Of a DNA stretch of 64,000 nucleotides, positions 16,914 to 26,833 are shown piece after piece. Origin of the DNA: Neobacillus sp. CF12 (GTDB lineage Bacteria > Bacillota > Bacilli > Bacillales > Cytobacillaceae); assembly GCF_030348765.1 (NCBI RefSeq), contig NZ_JAUCEU010000007.1, positions 1,668,501 through 1,732,500 of the forward strand, read 5' to 3'. A program made the position numbers and the translations under genes. A model generated the notes under the pieces. The model was given only the letters and a program-made list of their open reading frames with translations, was not told the origin of the DNA and did no database searches. Positions within the stretch are counted from its first letter, which is position 1. Each line of letters opens with the position of its first letter.

Positions 16914-18665
16914 CTAGAGTAATTCATAATGATACATTTTTTCATATAAGGTCGATCTGGCGATTCCAAGTTTTTTTGCCACTTTGCTTTTGTTTCCTTT
17001 TAACTCTTTAAGGGCATTGATAATTAATTGCTTTTCCATGACAGTCTTTAGCTTTTGGCCTGTATGGCTAATAAAAGGTTCGGTTTTAACAGGTGTGGAA
17101 GACTCGTTCCTATTTTCTGTCTCCAGCAATCGTTTTGGCAGCTGCTGATAGTCAATTTCTCCATTTGCAAGGATAACTGCACGTTCCATGGTATTCTCCA
17201 GTTCCCTAATATTCCCCGGCCAAGCATAGGTTTCAAGAACTCTCATGATTCGGTCCGAAAGATTGGGAACATCCCTTTTTTCACGTTTGGCCGTCTTTTC
17301 CATCAATTTATGAACAAGTAATGGAAGATCCCCTTTACGGTCACGTAAAGCAGGAACAAACAAGTTTATAACATTTAATCGATAGTACAAATCATGTCGA
17401 AAACTGCCTTCCGATACTTCATGCGCCAAATTACGATTTGTAGCCGCAATGATCCTGATATTAATCGGAATCGGTTCGTGTCCGCCCACTCTCGTAATGG
17501 ACCTGCTTTGAATAACACGGAGAAGTTTGGATTGAATCTCTAATGGCATTTCTCCAATTTCATCGAGAAAAACAGTCCCACCGTTGGCACGTTCGAATTT
17601 TCCCATTCTTCCCCCTTTGTGTGAACCGGTAAAGGAACCTTCTTCATAGCCAAACAACTCACTTTCCACTAGATTCCTAGGTATGGCGGAACAATCAATC
17701 ACAATAAATGGCTTTTTTGACCGACTGCTGTAATTATGTATGGATTGGGCAATCAGTTCTTTCCCTGTTCCACTTTCGCCTTCAATTAAGATACTCGAGT
17801 CCTGCAATGCAGCTTTTTTAGCTAATTGGATTAAGTCCTCCATTTCTTCACATTGATAAATAATATCGTCAAAGTGAAAAAAGCTCTTACTGTTTACAAT
17901 CATTTCTACTTCTTTTCTAATATCCTTAAAATGAAAGAGGACTCCAATCGGTTCATTCAAGTTATCATAAAGGGGAACAGAAGAAAATAAGAAATAATAT
18001 TGACCCTTATTAATTTTTATTTTTATTTCTTTATCTAGAATTGGCTTCCTCGTTTTTAAGACATCTAAAGAAAATGACTGATTATCCAACACCTCAGAAA
18101 TAGACTTTCCTAAAACTTCATCTGTTGTTAAACCAAGCATTTCTGCTCCAACTTCATTGAGTAATAAAATGGTTCCGAATTTATCAAGTGATAAACTGCC
18201 TGCACTTACCGTTTCTGTTATCTGTTTCATATGCTCGTTCATTAAAAATATTTCCTGCAGTTTTACATGTGTTTCGATCCGTGCGCTAATAAAATTTGCC
18301 AACATTTCTAAGATAAGAAGCGTAAATGAGTCATGGCTTTCATGTGAGGTGCAAATAAGAACGTATTTTGTTTCTAATTCTAGATTAATCGGTGAGGAGT
18401 ATAGATATTCGAATTTGCCGTCCTTAGGTATTCCGATGTCTCGGTCATCATAGCATGTCGTTTTGTGGAGTAAGGTCAAATCATGGGGTAGGTTTATTGC
18501 TCTCCCAATATCCACAACTACCTCACCTAGAAAAGGGTCATAATGACAAATATAAGATTTATCCAATCCAATAATTTGAAACTCTGATTCTATTTCATTA
18601 TCAGTTTTAACTTGCTTAAAAACCTTTTTGACCTCGTCCACCACAAGACCAGTCTGAATATTCAT
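16914..18665 (-). CDS. Sigma-54-dependent transcriptional activator with variant GSFTGS loop
   Basis: The protein has an N-terminal sensory region (~1-140), a PAS domain (~145-255, 'MKQITETVSAGSLSLDKFG'), an AAA+ domain (~270-505) and a C-terminal Fis-type helix-turn-helix (GNKSKVAKKLGIARSTLYEKM). Walker A is GESGTGKE and Walker B is GTVFLDEIGEM. The sigma-54-contacting loop reads EEGSFTGSHKGG instead of GAFTGA. I prefer the ATG at 18665, with TAGGGGTG upstream; a GTG at 18677 sits directly on that site. It is the second gene of a tandem pair 14 bp after its paralog. Its target genes are not evident nearby. Confidence 0.88.
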   Translation of the reverse strand: MNIQTGLVVDEVKKVFKQVKTDNEIESEFQIIGLDKSYICHYDPFLGEVVVDIGRAINLPHDLTLLHKTTCYDDRDIGIPKDGKFEYLYSSPINLELETKYVLICTSHESHDSFTLLILEMLANFISARIETHVKLQEIFLMNEHMKQITETVSAGSLSLDKFGTILLLNEVGAEMLGLTTDEVLGKSISEVLDNQSFSLDVLKTRKPILDKEIKIKINKGQYYFLFSSVPLYDNLNEPIGVLFHFKDIRKEVEMIVNSKSFFHFDDIIYQCEEMEDLIQLAKKAALQDSSILIEGESGTGKELIAQSIHNYSSRSKKPFIVIDCSAIPRNLVESELFGYEEGSFTGSHKGGRMGKFERANGGTVFLDEIGEMPLEIQSKLLRVIQSRSITRVGGHEPIPINIRIIAATNRNLAHEVSEGSFRHDLYYRLNVINLFVPALRDRKGDLPLLVHKLMEKTAKREKRDVPNLSDRIMRVLETYAWPGNIRELENTMERAVILANGEIDYQQLPKRLLETENRNESSTPVKTEPFISHTGQKLKTVMEKQLIINALKELKGNKSKVAKKLGIARSTLYEKMYHYELL

Positions 18666-18679
18666 GCGCGAAAACACCC

Positions 18680-20446
18680 CTATTCATATACATTTATAGT
18701 TTCGATATGATATTTAGCTATTTTTTCGTACAAGTTCGAACGGGATATCCCTAATTTTCGCGCAGCTAAACTTTTATTCCCATTCACATTTTTGAGGGTA
18801 TTAATAATTAACTCCTTTTCCATCGCTCTAAAAGAATTCACATTATTAGCGGAAGGATTTATCGATAACGGCTGTTCTGACTTTCTCTTTACACTTAATA
18901 GAGCAGCATTAAGAATATATTTTGGTAAATGTTCAGGCTCAATCACATCATGAGCGATTAGGATTGCTCTTTCGATGATATTCTCTAATTCTCTTATATT
19001 TCCCGGCCATGAATACCGTTCAAGTATGTTCATCGTTTCCATAGGGATCGTTGGTGAATAACGGTTTGTTCGATTGGCCGCAACTTCAACCAATGTTTTG
19101 GTCAATAAGGGAATGTCTCCCTCTCTTTCTTTTAATGGCGGGACAGTGAGCTGTAGGACATTTAATCGGTAATAAAGGTCTAAACGAAAATTTTCGCTTT
19201 CAACTTCTGCCTCGAGATTTCTGTTTGTTGCGGCGATAATTCTGACGTTACATGGGATGGGGTCGTGCCCGCCAACCCTTGTGATCGTACGGTTTTGAAG
19301 AACACGCAACAATTTCACTTGAATTTCTAAGGGCATTTCCCCAATTTCATCGAGAAACACCGTGCCCCCATTGGCTACTTCAAACTTTCCGAGCCTTCCG
19401 CCTTTACGGGCACCTGTAAAAGCCCCATCAACATAGCCGAACAACTCACTTTCTACTAAATCTCTTGGTATTGAAGAACAGTCAATAACAATAAACGGTT
19501 TACCATTCCGCTGGCTATGATTATGTATCGCCTGGGCGATTAATTCTTTTCCTGTACCGCTCTCACCTTCTATTAAAATATTGGACTCTGTTTTGGCCGC
19601 GACTTTTGCCGTTTTTACCAATTCCTGCATGGCACGACTTCTATATATTAGATCTTCGAATTGAAAAATGGGTTTAATGCTGACTAAACTCTCCAATTTT
19701 TTCAATATGATTTTCATTTCTTTAAAGGTAATGACAATTCCAACAGGTAACCCATTTTCAAACATAGGAATAACAGAAAAAATTATATGAGTCTTACCCT
19801 TTGGTAAGTCAAAAAACACCTCGCGATTGACCCAATTTTCCTTTGTATGTAAAGTTTCAAGTGGTGATGGCTTAAAGTTAGGCAAAACATCACCGAGAGG
19901 ATGGCCTGTTAGATCATTTATATCAATACCTAGCATGTTTGTCCCTGTTTGGTTAATAAAGGTAATGATTCCATTTTTATCAACAGTCAAATAGCCTTCA
20001 TCGATGGTGTTCGTTATCTGCTTTTGATATCTACTTTGCAAAAATAGGGATTTAAGATTTGGCTGGGTCACTAGTTGATAGCTTATCTGTTTCGCAAGGA
20101 GATCTAGAATTTGAAGTATTTTCTTATTATTACTTTCTGGGTAAATAATGGTCAAAAAGTATTTATCCTCGCCATTATGTGAAATCGGCCGAATATAAAT
20201 CCATTCCGATTGGGTATCTCCGCACGAAAAAGAATTGGAATTGAAATATTCTTTCCACTTTACCGGTTTCATCCAGTTAAAGGAATCTCCATTACATTCT
20301 ATTTCCCTTTCCTGAACATTGTAATGGCATTGGTATGTATACAGATTGCTTAGAAGGATGATTTTTGATATTCCAGTTTCATAATTCCCAATTGAGTTGC
20401 AAACTTTTTGAAAATAATCGATTACAACTTGGTTTAATTCTGCCAT
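18680..20446 (-). CDS. Sigma-54-dependent transcriptional activator (paralog)
   Basis: This 588-residue protein has the same domain order as the next gene: sensory N-terminus, PAS (~residues 137-245, 'YQKQITNTIDEGYLTVDKNGI'), AAA+ and Fis-type HTH (GNKSLAARKLGISRSNLYEKI). Walker A GESGTGKE, the intact sigma-54 loop GAFTGA in 'YVDGAFTGARKGG', and Walker B GTVFLDEIGEM are all present. The two genes clearly arose by duplication, and both lie in one transcript. A cre-like box AGGGAACGCTTACA (20495-20508, 12 of 14 on the complementary strand) lies ~50 bp upstream of the ATG. The inducer is unknown. It could act on aromatic or short-chain carbon genes elsewhere. Confidence 0.9.
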   Translation of the reverse strand: MAELNQVVIDYFQKVCNSIGNYETGISKIILLSNLYTYQCHYNVQEREIECNGDSFNWMKPVKWKEYFNSNSFSCGDTQSEWIYIRPISHNGEDKYFLTIIYPESNNKKILQILDLLAKQISYQLVTQPNLKSLFLQSRYQKQITNTIDEGYLTVDKNGIITFINQTGTNMLGIDINDLTGHPLGDVLPNFKPSPLETLHTKENWVNREVFFDLPKGKTHIIFSVIPMFENGLPVGIVITFKEMKIILKKLESLVSIKPIFQFEDLIYRSRAMQELVKTAKVAAKTESNILIEGESGTGKELIAQAIHNHSQRNGKPFIVIDCSSIPRDLVESELFGYVDGAFTGARKGGRLGKFEVANGGTVFLDEIGEMPLEIQVKLLRVLQNRTITRVGGHDPIPCNVRIIAATNRNLEAEVESENFRLDLYYRLNVLQLTVPPLKEREGDIPLLTKTLVEVAANRTNRYSPTIPMETMNILERYSWPGNIRELENIIERAILIAHDVIEPEHLPKYILNAALLSVKRKSEQPLSINPSANNVNSFRAMEKELIINTLKNVNGNKSLAARKLGISRSNLYEKIAKYHIETINVYE

Positions 20447-20494
20447 CTTCTATTACCACCTCTTCAAACCTCGTAATCTTTTACACGATACAAA

Positions 20495-20508
20495 AGGGAA
20501 CGCTTACA
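20495..20508 (-). promoter_or_regulatory. cre-like site upstream of the sigma-54 activator pair
   Basis: Read on the minus strand, TGTAAGCGTTCCCT matches the cre consensus at 12 of 14 positions, ~50 bp before the start at 20446. Confidence 0.35.
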
Positions 20509-20656
20509 TTCATAGACGTTTAAATTATACCATATTGTCGGATTATTTCGAAATATCGTTAAACCATCAATTAAAAGTAAGTTCATAAACAATAAGTTAA
20601 CACGTCTTAGTTGTCATTAATATAATTAGTACTTTTTTCCTTTTGCAAAACAAATA

Positions 20657-20687
20657 ACCTTAACCCTAAAGAATTTAGGGCTAAGGC
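20657..20687 (-). terminator. Terminator of the giant GH43 gene
   Basis: CCTTA-x-CCCTAAA pairs with TTTAGGG-x-TAAGG (12 bp with one mismatch) around a 3-nt loop. It is followed on the minus strand by TTATTTGTTTTG and begins ~20 bp after the stop at 20708. Confidence 0.75.
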
Positions 20688-20707
20688 TGCTTTTGGAATG
20701 TACTTTA

Positions 20708-23700
20708 TTATCTCAAATGTTGAACTAAAGAAGTTAAGATATCAGCATTTTGTTCTGTTATGGACTTACCTTTTTGTGCTTTTAGTTGATTTTGATAGGC
20801 GTTTAGTTGACCTGCCATAGCTTCTTCATTGTCTTTTGCAGAAGATTCTTTTGCTGCTCGAAGCTTGCTCGTTAGTCCATTGGCAATTCCTACATTCGTA
20901 ACAAAAGATTTTGTCAATGTACTTAAACTATCAAAATCTACTGTTACAGTAAATTGGAACTGTACTTCCACCGTATTCCCAGCTTTATCTACAGCTGACG
21001 CATTAAAGGTATTAACACCTATTTTATAATTGTAGGCTGGCCCTTCCACATTTGGACAATTAATGGAAGCAATTCCTGATAACTCATCTATCACGCTGCA
21101 AGTAATTGCCACCATGGAATCGACAGAATATGTTTCCACATTCCCAGTAATTGTAATCACTGGCGGAGTGGAATCATCCACCACGGTTACCTCACTAACA
21201 GCGATAAATCCACCTTCCACTGTTGCGGCTGTTATCAGTGCTGTTCCTTCTTTTTTAGCTGTGACCACACCATTCTCATCCACAACCGCAACGACTTCAT
21301 TACTGCTAGACCAAACTACACCTTTATTATTTGCTTGATCAGGTGTAACGGTTGCTTTGATTTGTTCAGAAGTTCCTTCTACTAAATTGAATTTTTCTTT
21401 ATCAATATTTATCCCTGAAACTTTTTGTTCCGTATCTGGTAGTTTGACTGCAGGTGCATTGGCAAGTAATGCTTCATATTCTGCTTTTGTCACCGGTAAG
21501 ACTGTACCGTGACGAGGACGTCCAGGTAAATCATAGTTTTCAGAAAGCTTCCATTCACCCGATTGTAAATCAGTGGTTTCAAACGGTACATACCCTCTGC
21601 CGCCGAATTCATCAATAAACATATACCATTTTTCTTCCGTATTTGATTTAAATACAGTAGCCCCTTCGCCTTGGCCAATGACTCCTTTTCCAATTCCTTC
21701 TTCAATAAGAGTGAAGTTTGGATCTAAAACAGAATCACCAACCTCTTGGAAAATAAACTTACCATTTGGAGTAGAGGCAGAATTACCTCTTTCATCCTTC
21801 GTAAAACGATAGATTTTTCCATCATGTTCAATCATTGTTGTATCTATGATGGAATACCCATAATCAATATATACTTGTGGTTCCGTGAACGTATGGAAAT
21901 CTCTGGTTTTCGCGTACATCATTCGTTGATGGCTTGAACCACTATGTTCTTCGTTGTCATACAGTTTAGAAGCCCAGAACACAATATACTCTCCAGTTGT
22001 ATCATCATACATTACCTCAGGAGCCCACGTATTTCCAGCAGATTCTGGAGAAACTTCTACCATCCTTTGTTCAGACCAATTTACTAAATCCGTTGATTCC
22101 CAAACCATAATTGATTTACTTCCTGCTCTTTGCGCTCTGTCCCAGTTGCCATTTCCATAGATTTTTAAATCAGTGGCAATAAGGTAAAACTTATCTCCTT
22201 CTGGTGAGCGAATAATGAACGGATCACGAAGTCCCTTTTCACCCATTTCAGATGTAATCGATGGCTGTGCATTGTTTAATTCTTTCCAGTGCAGCGGGTC
22301 ATTTCCTTCGCTTAGAGCAAAGTAAATTTGTTCGCCGTTTGACTGACCTTCACCCGTAAAATAGCTGAAAACATAACCTTCATAGTCTTCTTTTTGAGGC
22401 ATTTCTTTAACATTTGCCAAAAATGCCTTTGTAATGACTTCATTATTGAGTCGGATCGTTGCTGTTAACTTAACCGTCACATCACCGTTTCCATGTTTTG
22501 GACGAGTCACCTCTCCACTTGGTGTAATGATTGAAGAATTAGCTGATTTCCAGGTAATGACAGACCCGTTTTCCCCATGTTTCAATAAGGTTAAATTACC
22601 GCGAACTTCGTTAATATTATAAACCTTTAATGCTTCCGCATCTTTTCTGACTGCAACTGAATCTTTCAACTTACTTAGTACCGTTACGGTAAATTCTTTC
22701 GTAACAGTATTTTTTCCATCTGAAATCGTTGCAATAATTACAACCTGTTTGTTTCCTTCTTCGAATGTCGGTCTCTTTACCATACCATTATTGGTAATGA
22801 CCTCGTTATTTTGGAATGCCCATGTAATGGTGGTTCCATTAGTACCCACTTCAGGGAACTTTAAATCAGTCGTAATTTCCTCTTTGTTTTGGTTTTTATT
22901 GAGGAAATCACCATAATCTAATTGCCCGGCGGCATTCTCAAGAATTAACCCATCCATGGCATCTAATTTTTCTGCCGCTTTTTCTTTTAATGCTAAAATC
23001 TCTTCTGGTGATAATGCACCGTTATAAACCTCAAAATCAGCAACCATTCCACCAAAATAAGGATCCCCGGTATAGAAAGATCTAGCAATATATCCGCTTC
23101 TGCCATTCGCATTGTTAATTTGAGCTAATGTATAGCCATTAGTTGGACCAGAGCCTACCTCTACTCCGTCAACATACAATGTTACTTTTTTCTCTTCTCC
23201 GGACATAACTGCAGTTACTAATTTCCATTTATCTGCTTCTAATTTACCTGTTGTAGCATTTGCTCCTGCTTCGTTCTGCCAGCTAGTTATTCCTAGTCCA
23301 ACACGTGCGGAGCGGTCTCCGGAATTGCGGCTTGGAGTAGCAAAGAGATATTTATTGCTATCTTGCCCTAAAGCAAATAACCATTCTGCCTCACGGTTGC
23401 CGTCCCAATTTACTAATGAAGAAACGGTTACACTATCCAAGCCGTCTAGTACACCTTTAGGCATTTCGATATAAGAGCTGACTGATCCGCCTTGGAAGCT
23501 GACGGAACCTACATTTTCTCCCTTTAATACTTGAGCATTTTGTGGATTTACAAGCGTTCCATTAAATTTCCCCGTATTGTCTTTTACAGTTGTTCCCTCG
23601 ATATTCTTCATATCGTAATCGAGAATTAAATCAGCTGCTTTTGGCTCTTCTTCTGGAGGAGTTGGAACTTCTTCATCTGCAAGAGCTGCAATTTCTTCTG

Positions 23701-26700
23701 TTGACAGTGCATGGTTATAAATTTTAAACTCATCAAACTTACCATTAAATAAACTATGTGCATCGTTGCTAGATTTTCCCAGGTAGTTCATGGTGGTTTC
23801 TAAAAGCATCCTTGGCTCAACATTATAGGTTGAACTTCTGGCAACCTCTTTACTGTTTACATAAACAACAGCATCATATCCTTCAATCGTAACCGCAACA
23901 TGCTGCCATGAATTATCCGCAATCATTGGAGCTCTTAACGCATATTTGTAGTTGCTGCCTAAAAGAGAATTTTGATTGCCAAACTTTTCAGTAAAAGGTG
24001 TAACAATCGCAAATTCTAAGTTTCCTGAATCACCTTGGGTACTTAAATACATCGTATTTCGATTTACAATTCTTCCTGTGTCAGAAGAAAAATCAAAAAT
24101 ACGCTGATTTGCTTGATTGCCTTTTACATTTACCCATGTTGACATCGTCAAACTTTCTAGGTTTAAATCTTTAATTAGATTTTTCGGTAATTCAATGTAA
24201 CCTGTTGATCCATCAAGAGAAACGGAACCCGTAGATTTTCCAATAGCATCTTTTGTATCTACTACAGCCCCGCCAACTAATTTTGCATCAAATCCATTGC
24301 TGGATACATCTTTGATTGTCGTTCCCTCAATATCTCCTGGGTCAAATGTATAGTGAACGACAGGCTCAACCGATTTTTCAGGACCAGGTTTGCCATATTT
24401 TTCTTGCAGCGCATTATATTCTGCACGTGTAATCGGAATAACCGTTCCGTGACGTGGTCCAGGAGGTAAAGCATATTCAGATGAAGGAAGGACATTATTG
24501 ATAAACTGACTTCCATCTTCTAAATCCGTTGACCACCGAACATGATATGGCCAGGAATCTAAGAACATCCACCATTTATCTTCATGGATATCTTTGAAAA
24601 CTAACTGCCCTTCGTTATTTCCGTTCAAACCAATTAGTCCTCGATTTCCATCTTTTGTACCTGGAATGAGGTCGTACTGGTACCCATTTTCAACAATTCC
24701 ATCTTTATCATAGAAAATATCATTTGCTTTTTCGTAATAGACTTTATAGTTTACTTCTGATTTCGTTAAACGGTAAAGTGTTCCTTCATTCTCCACAAAA
24801 CTTGTATCGATGGTTGGGAAACTTTCATCAAGAAACACTTTAGGTTCAGAGAATGTATAGAAGTCTCTTGTGGTTGCATAATACATGACGTTATATTGAC
24901 CGGATGGCCTGCCGTTTGGATAACTGCCGTATGTTTCTGCATCCTTCATCGATGAAGCCCAGAATACGACGTATTCTCCTGTTTTTTCATTATAAAATGC
25001 TTCCGGTGCCCAGGTATTTCCTCCTGTTTTTGGAGCCACCTCTACCATTCTTTGTTCGCTCCAATTAACAAGGTCATCTGATTCCCAAATCATAATGCTG
25101 TGACTTCCTGTAATTTGGGCTTGATCAAAGTTGGTGCTTTCTCCCATTTTTAAGTCAGTTGCCAGCATATAGAATTTATCGCCTTCTGGTGAGCGAATAA
25201 TGAATGGGTCGCGTAATCCCTTTTCTCCCATTGTAGACTGGATAACTGATTCACCATTATTTAACGCTCTCCACTTTAATGGATCTTCAGCAGTCGCAAA
25301 TGAGATTTCTTCCCCGCCTTCATACTCACCAGTAAAATAGGAGAAGAAGTATGCGTCATATTCTTTCTTTTCAGGCCTTTTAATAACCGTTAAGTCGAAA
25401 GTAACTGTCTTCGAAGCATCACCAAGTGAAACCGTTGCTGTTAAAGTAACATTTGTATCTAGATTCGGACGGGTAACCTGGCCAAGCTTTGAGACAACGT
25501 CACCTGCTTCAACTGATCCCTTAATAATTTCTGGGTGTGAGCTTTCCCAGCTAATACTTGAACCTTCTTCACCTGCAACAGGGAGATCGATATTCCCCTT
25601 CACCTTATCTTGATTATAGATCGATACACTAGCTGCATCTAAATCTACTTTCTGCTGATCTGTATATTCCTTTAATACTGTCACCTTAAATGGTTTACTA
25701 GAGGTTATTCCTTCATATGATAGATTTGCAGTAAGTTCCACAATTGCATCCTTAGAATCAACTGCCGGACGGGTTACAGTGCCGTCATTTGCAATTACTT
25801 CCGGGTTACTTGATTTCCATGTAATGGATACCCCGTTTTTTCCTGCAGTTGGAAGTGATAAATTCTCTGTTATAGTATCGACACTAGTATTTTTTTCACC
25901 TAAATAGTCTGATATATTAAGAGAATCCTGTGCATCAATGATTAATAAACGATTAATTTGTTGGATTTTTTGCGCAGTTTCGTTATATACATTTCCAACT
26001 TCTTGGTCTGTCAGTGCCTTTCCATAAACACGAAAATCTCCAACACTTCCCTTGAAGAAAGGATCATTTTTAAAGATGGATTTTCCAATAAATCCTGAGT
26101 ATTCTGCAGCTGGATCAATGATCTCAGATAGTTTTATACCCTTTGCTGATCCTGAAACTACCTTTTTACCATTTACGTATAGGGTGATGGTATCAGTAGC
26201 TGCGGAGAAAACGACAGTAGCAACCTCCCATGTTCTAGCGCTCATAGCTGCCGGTCCTTTATGCAAGGATTCACTGCTCCAGCCTGCCTTTGAAATCCCT
26301 GTTGCAGCCACATTACCGGAACCATGTCTAGGAGTTACAAAAAAATACTTGTTTCCAAATTGTGCGTCATCTGAAACTGTTCCCAATCCAAATGCCCAGC
26401 GGTTTGATCCATCATTTTCCCAATTTATAAGGGTAGATACCGTTACATCTTCTAATCCGCTTAATAAATCGGAACCGTCAGAAGCTTTAGGTATTTCTAT
26501 ATATCCGCTCTTAGAAGTAGAACCGCCGCCATTAAAAGTAACGAATCCAACCTCGGAATTTTTTACGAGTTTACCATTGTTTGGGTTTTTAAATATCCCA
26601 TCAAATCCTTCACCAGAAACATTTTCAACAATGATTTGTTCCCCATCTTCTTTCGTTGTCTTCATATCATAATGAAGAATCAAATCATCCGATAAAGAGG

Positions 26701-26800
26701 TTGGTTCCTCCGCAAAGGTTTTTTGAGGAAGCACACTTGAAAAGGTATTAAACACCATCAACACAATTAAAAAGATAGATAATTTTTTCATCTTTTTCAT
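20708..26800 (-). CDS. Secreted multimodular protein with two GH43 modules, LamG and Ig-like domains, FIMAH end
   Basis: The 2030-residue protein begins with a signal peptide (MKKMKKLSIFLIVLMVFN..., cleavage near residue 30). Rough order: LamG/ConA-like lectin (36-275), two Ig-like repeats (285-470), GH43 module 1 (475-800), LamG (808-1045), LamG (1055-1285), two Ig-like repeats (1290-1465), GH43 module 2 (1468-1780), BIG2-type Ig domain (1790-1872), another beta-sandwich (1873-1960) and a C-terminal FIMAH-like domain (1960-2030, ends near ITEQNADILTSLVQ). Each GH43 module keeps RDPFII (Asp base), WAPE (Glu acid) and IDT(S/T). Arabinan or arabinoxylan attack outside the cell fits the furanose-type importer genes just upstream. 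There is no LPXTG anchor. The two halves look like an internal duplication. Confidence 0.88.
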   Translation of the reverse strand: MKKMKKLSIFLIVLMVFNTFSSVLPQKTFAEEPTSLSDDLILHYDMKTTKEDGEQIIVENVSGEGFDGIFKNPNNGKLVKNSEVGFVTFNGGGSTSKSGYIEIPKASDGSDLLSGLEDVTVSTLINWENDGSNRWAFGLGTVSDDAQFGNKYFFVTPRHGSGNVAATGISKAGWSSESLHKGPAAMSARTWEVATVVFSAATDTITLYVNGKKVVSGSAKGIKLSEIIDPAAEYSGFIGKSIFKNDPFFKGSVGDFRVYGKALTDQEVGNVYNETAQKIQQINRLLIIDAQDSLNISDYLGEKNTSVDTITENLSLPTAGKNGVSITWKSSNPEVIANDGTVTRPAVDSKDAIVELTANLSYEGITSSKPFKVTVLKEYTDQQKVDLDAASVSIYNQDKVKGNIDLPVAGEEGSSISWESSHPEIIKGSVEAGDVVSKLGQVTRPNLDTNVTLTATVSLGDASKTVTFDLTVIKRPEKKEYDAYFFSYFTGEYEGGEEISFATAEDPLKWRALNNGESVIQSTMGEKGLRDPFIIRSPEGDKFYMLATDLKMGESTNFDQAQITGSHSIMIWESDDLVNWSEQRMVEVAPKTGGNTWAPEAFYNEKTGEYVVFWASSMKDAETYGSYPNGRPSGQYNVMYYATTRDFYTFSEPKVFLDESFPTIDTSFVENEGTLYRLTKSEVNYKVYYEKANDIFYDKDGIVENGYQYDLIPGTKDGNRGLIGLNGNNEGQLVFKDIHEDKWWMFLDSWPYHVRWSTDLEDGSQFINNVLPSSEYALPPGPRHGTVIPITRAEYNALQEKYGKPGPEKSVEPVVHYTFDPGDIEGTTIKDVSSNGFDAKLVGGAVVDTKDAIGKSTGSVSLDGSTGYIELPKNLIKDLNLESLTMSTWVNVKGNQANQRIFDFSSDTGRIVNRNTMYLSTQGDSGNLEFAIVTPFTEKFGNQNSLLGSNYKYALRAPMIADNSWQHVAVTIEGYDAVVYVNSKEVARSSTYNVEPRMLLETTMNYLGKSSNDAHSLFNGKFDEFKIYNHALSTEEIAALADEEVPTPPEEEPKAADLILDYDMKNIEGTTVKDNTGKFNGTLVNPQNAQVLKGENVGSVSFQGGSVSSYIEMPKGVLDGLDSVTVSSLVNWDGNREAEWLFALGQDSNKYLFATPSRNSGDRSARVGLGITSWQNEAGANATTGKLEADKWKLVTAVMSGEEKKVTLYVDGVEVGSGPTNGYTLAQINNANGRSGYIARSFYTGDPYFGGMVADFEVYNGALSPEEILALKEKAAEKLDAMDGLILENAAGQLDYGDFLNKNQNKEEITTDLKFPEVGTNGTTITWAFQNNEVITNNGMVKRPTFEEGNKQVVIIATISDGKNTVTKEFTVTVLSKLKDSVAVRKDAEALKVYNINEVRGNLTLLKHGENGSVITWKSANSSIITPSGEVTRPKHGNGDVTVKLTATIRLNNEVITKAFLANVKEMPQKEDYEGYVFSYFTGEGQSNGEQIYFALSEGNDPLHWKELNNAQPSITSEMGEKGLRDPFIIRSPEGDKFYLIATDLKIYGNGNWDRAQRAGSKSIMVWESTDLVNWSEQRMVEVSPESAGNTWAPEVMYDDTTGEYIVFWASKLYDNEEHSGSSHQRMMYAKTRDFHTFTEPQVYIDYGYSIIDTTMIEHDGKIYRFTKDERGNSASTPNGKFIFQEVGDSVLDPNFTLIEEGIGKGVIGQGEGATVFKSNTEEKWYMFIDEFGGRGYVPFETTDLQSGEWKLSENYDLPGRPRHGTVLPVTKAEYEALLANAPAVKLPDTEQKVSGINIDKEKFNLVEGTSEQIKATVTPDQANNKGVVWSSSNEVVAVVDENGVVTAKKEGTALITAATVEGGFIAVSEVTVVDDSTPPVITITGNVETYSVDSMVAITCSVIDELSGIASINCPNVEGPAYNYKIGVNTFNASAVDKAGNTVEVQFQFTVTVDFDSLSTLTKSFVTNVGIANGLTSKLRAAKESSAKDNEEAMAGQLNAYQNQLKAQKGKSITEQNADILTSLVQHLR

Positions 26801-26833
26801 TTTAGTCTCCCTGGTAAAAATATAATTTTATTG

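Noticed and set aside
26052..26672. A 206-codon open frame on the plus strand inside the giant GH43 gene
   Set aside because: It is antisense to a clearly coding, domain-rich gene, has no ribosome site, and its length follows from codon bias of the real gene.
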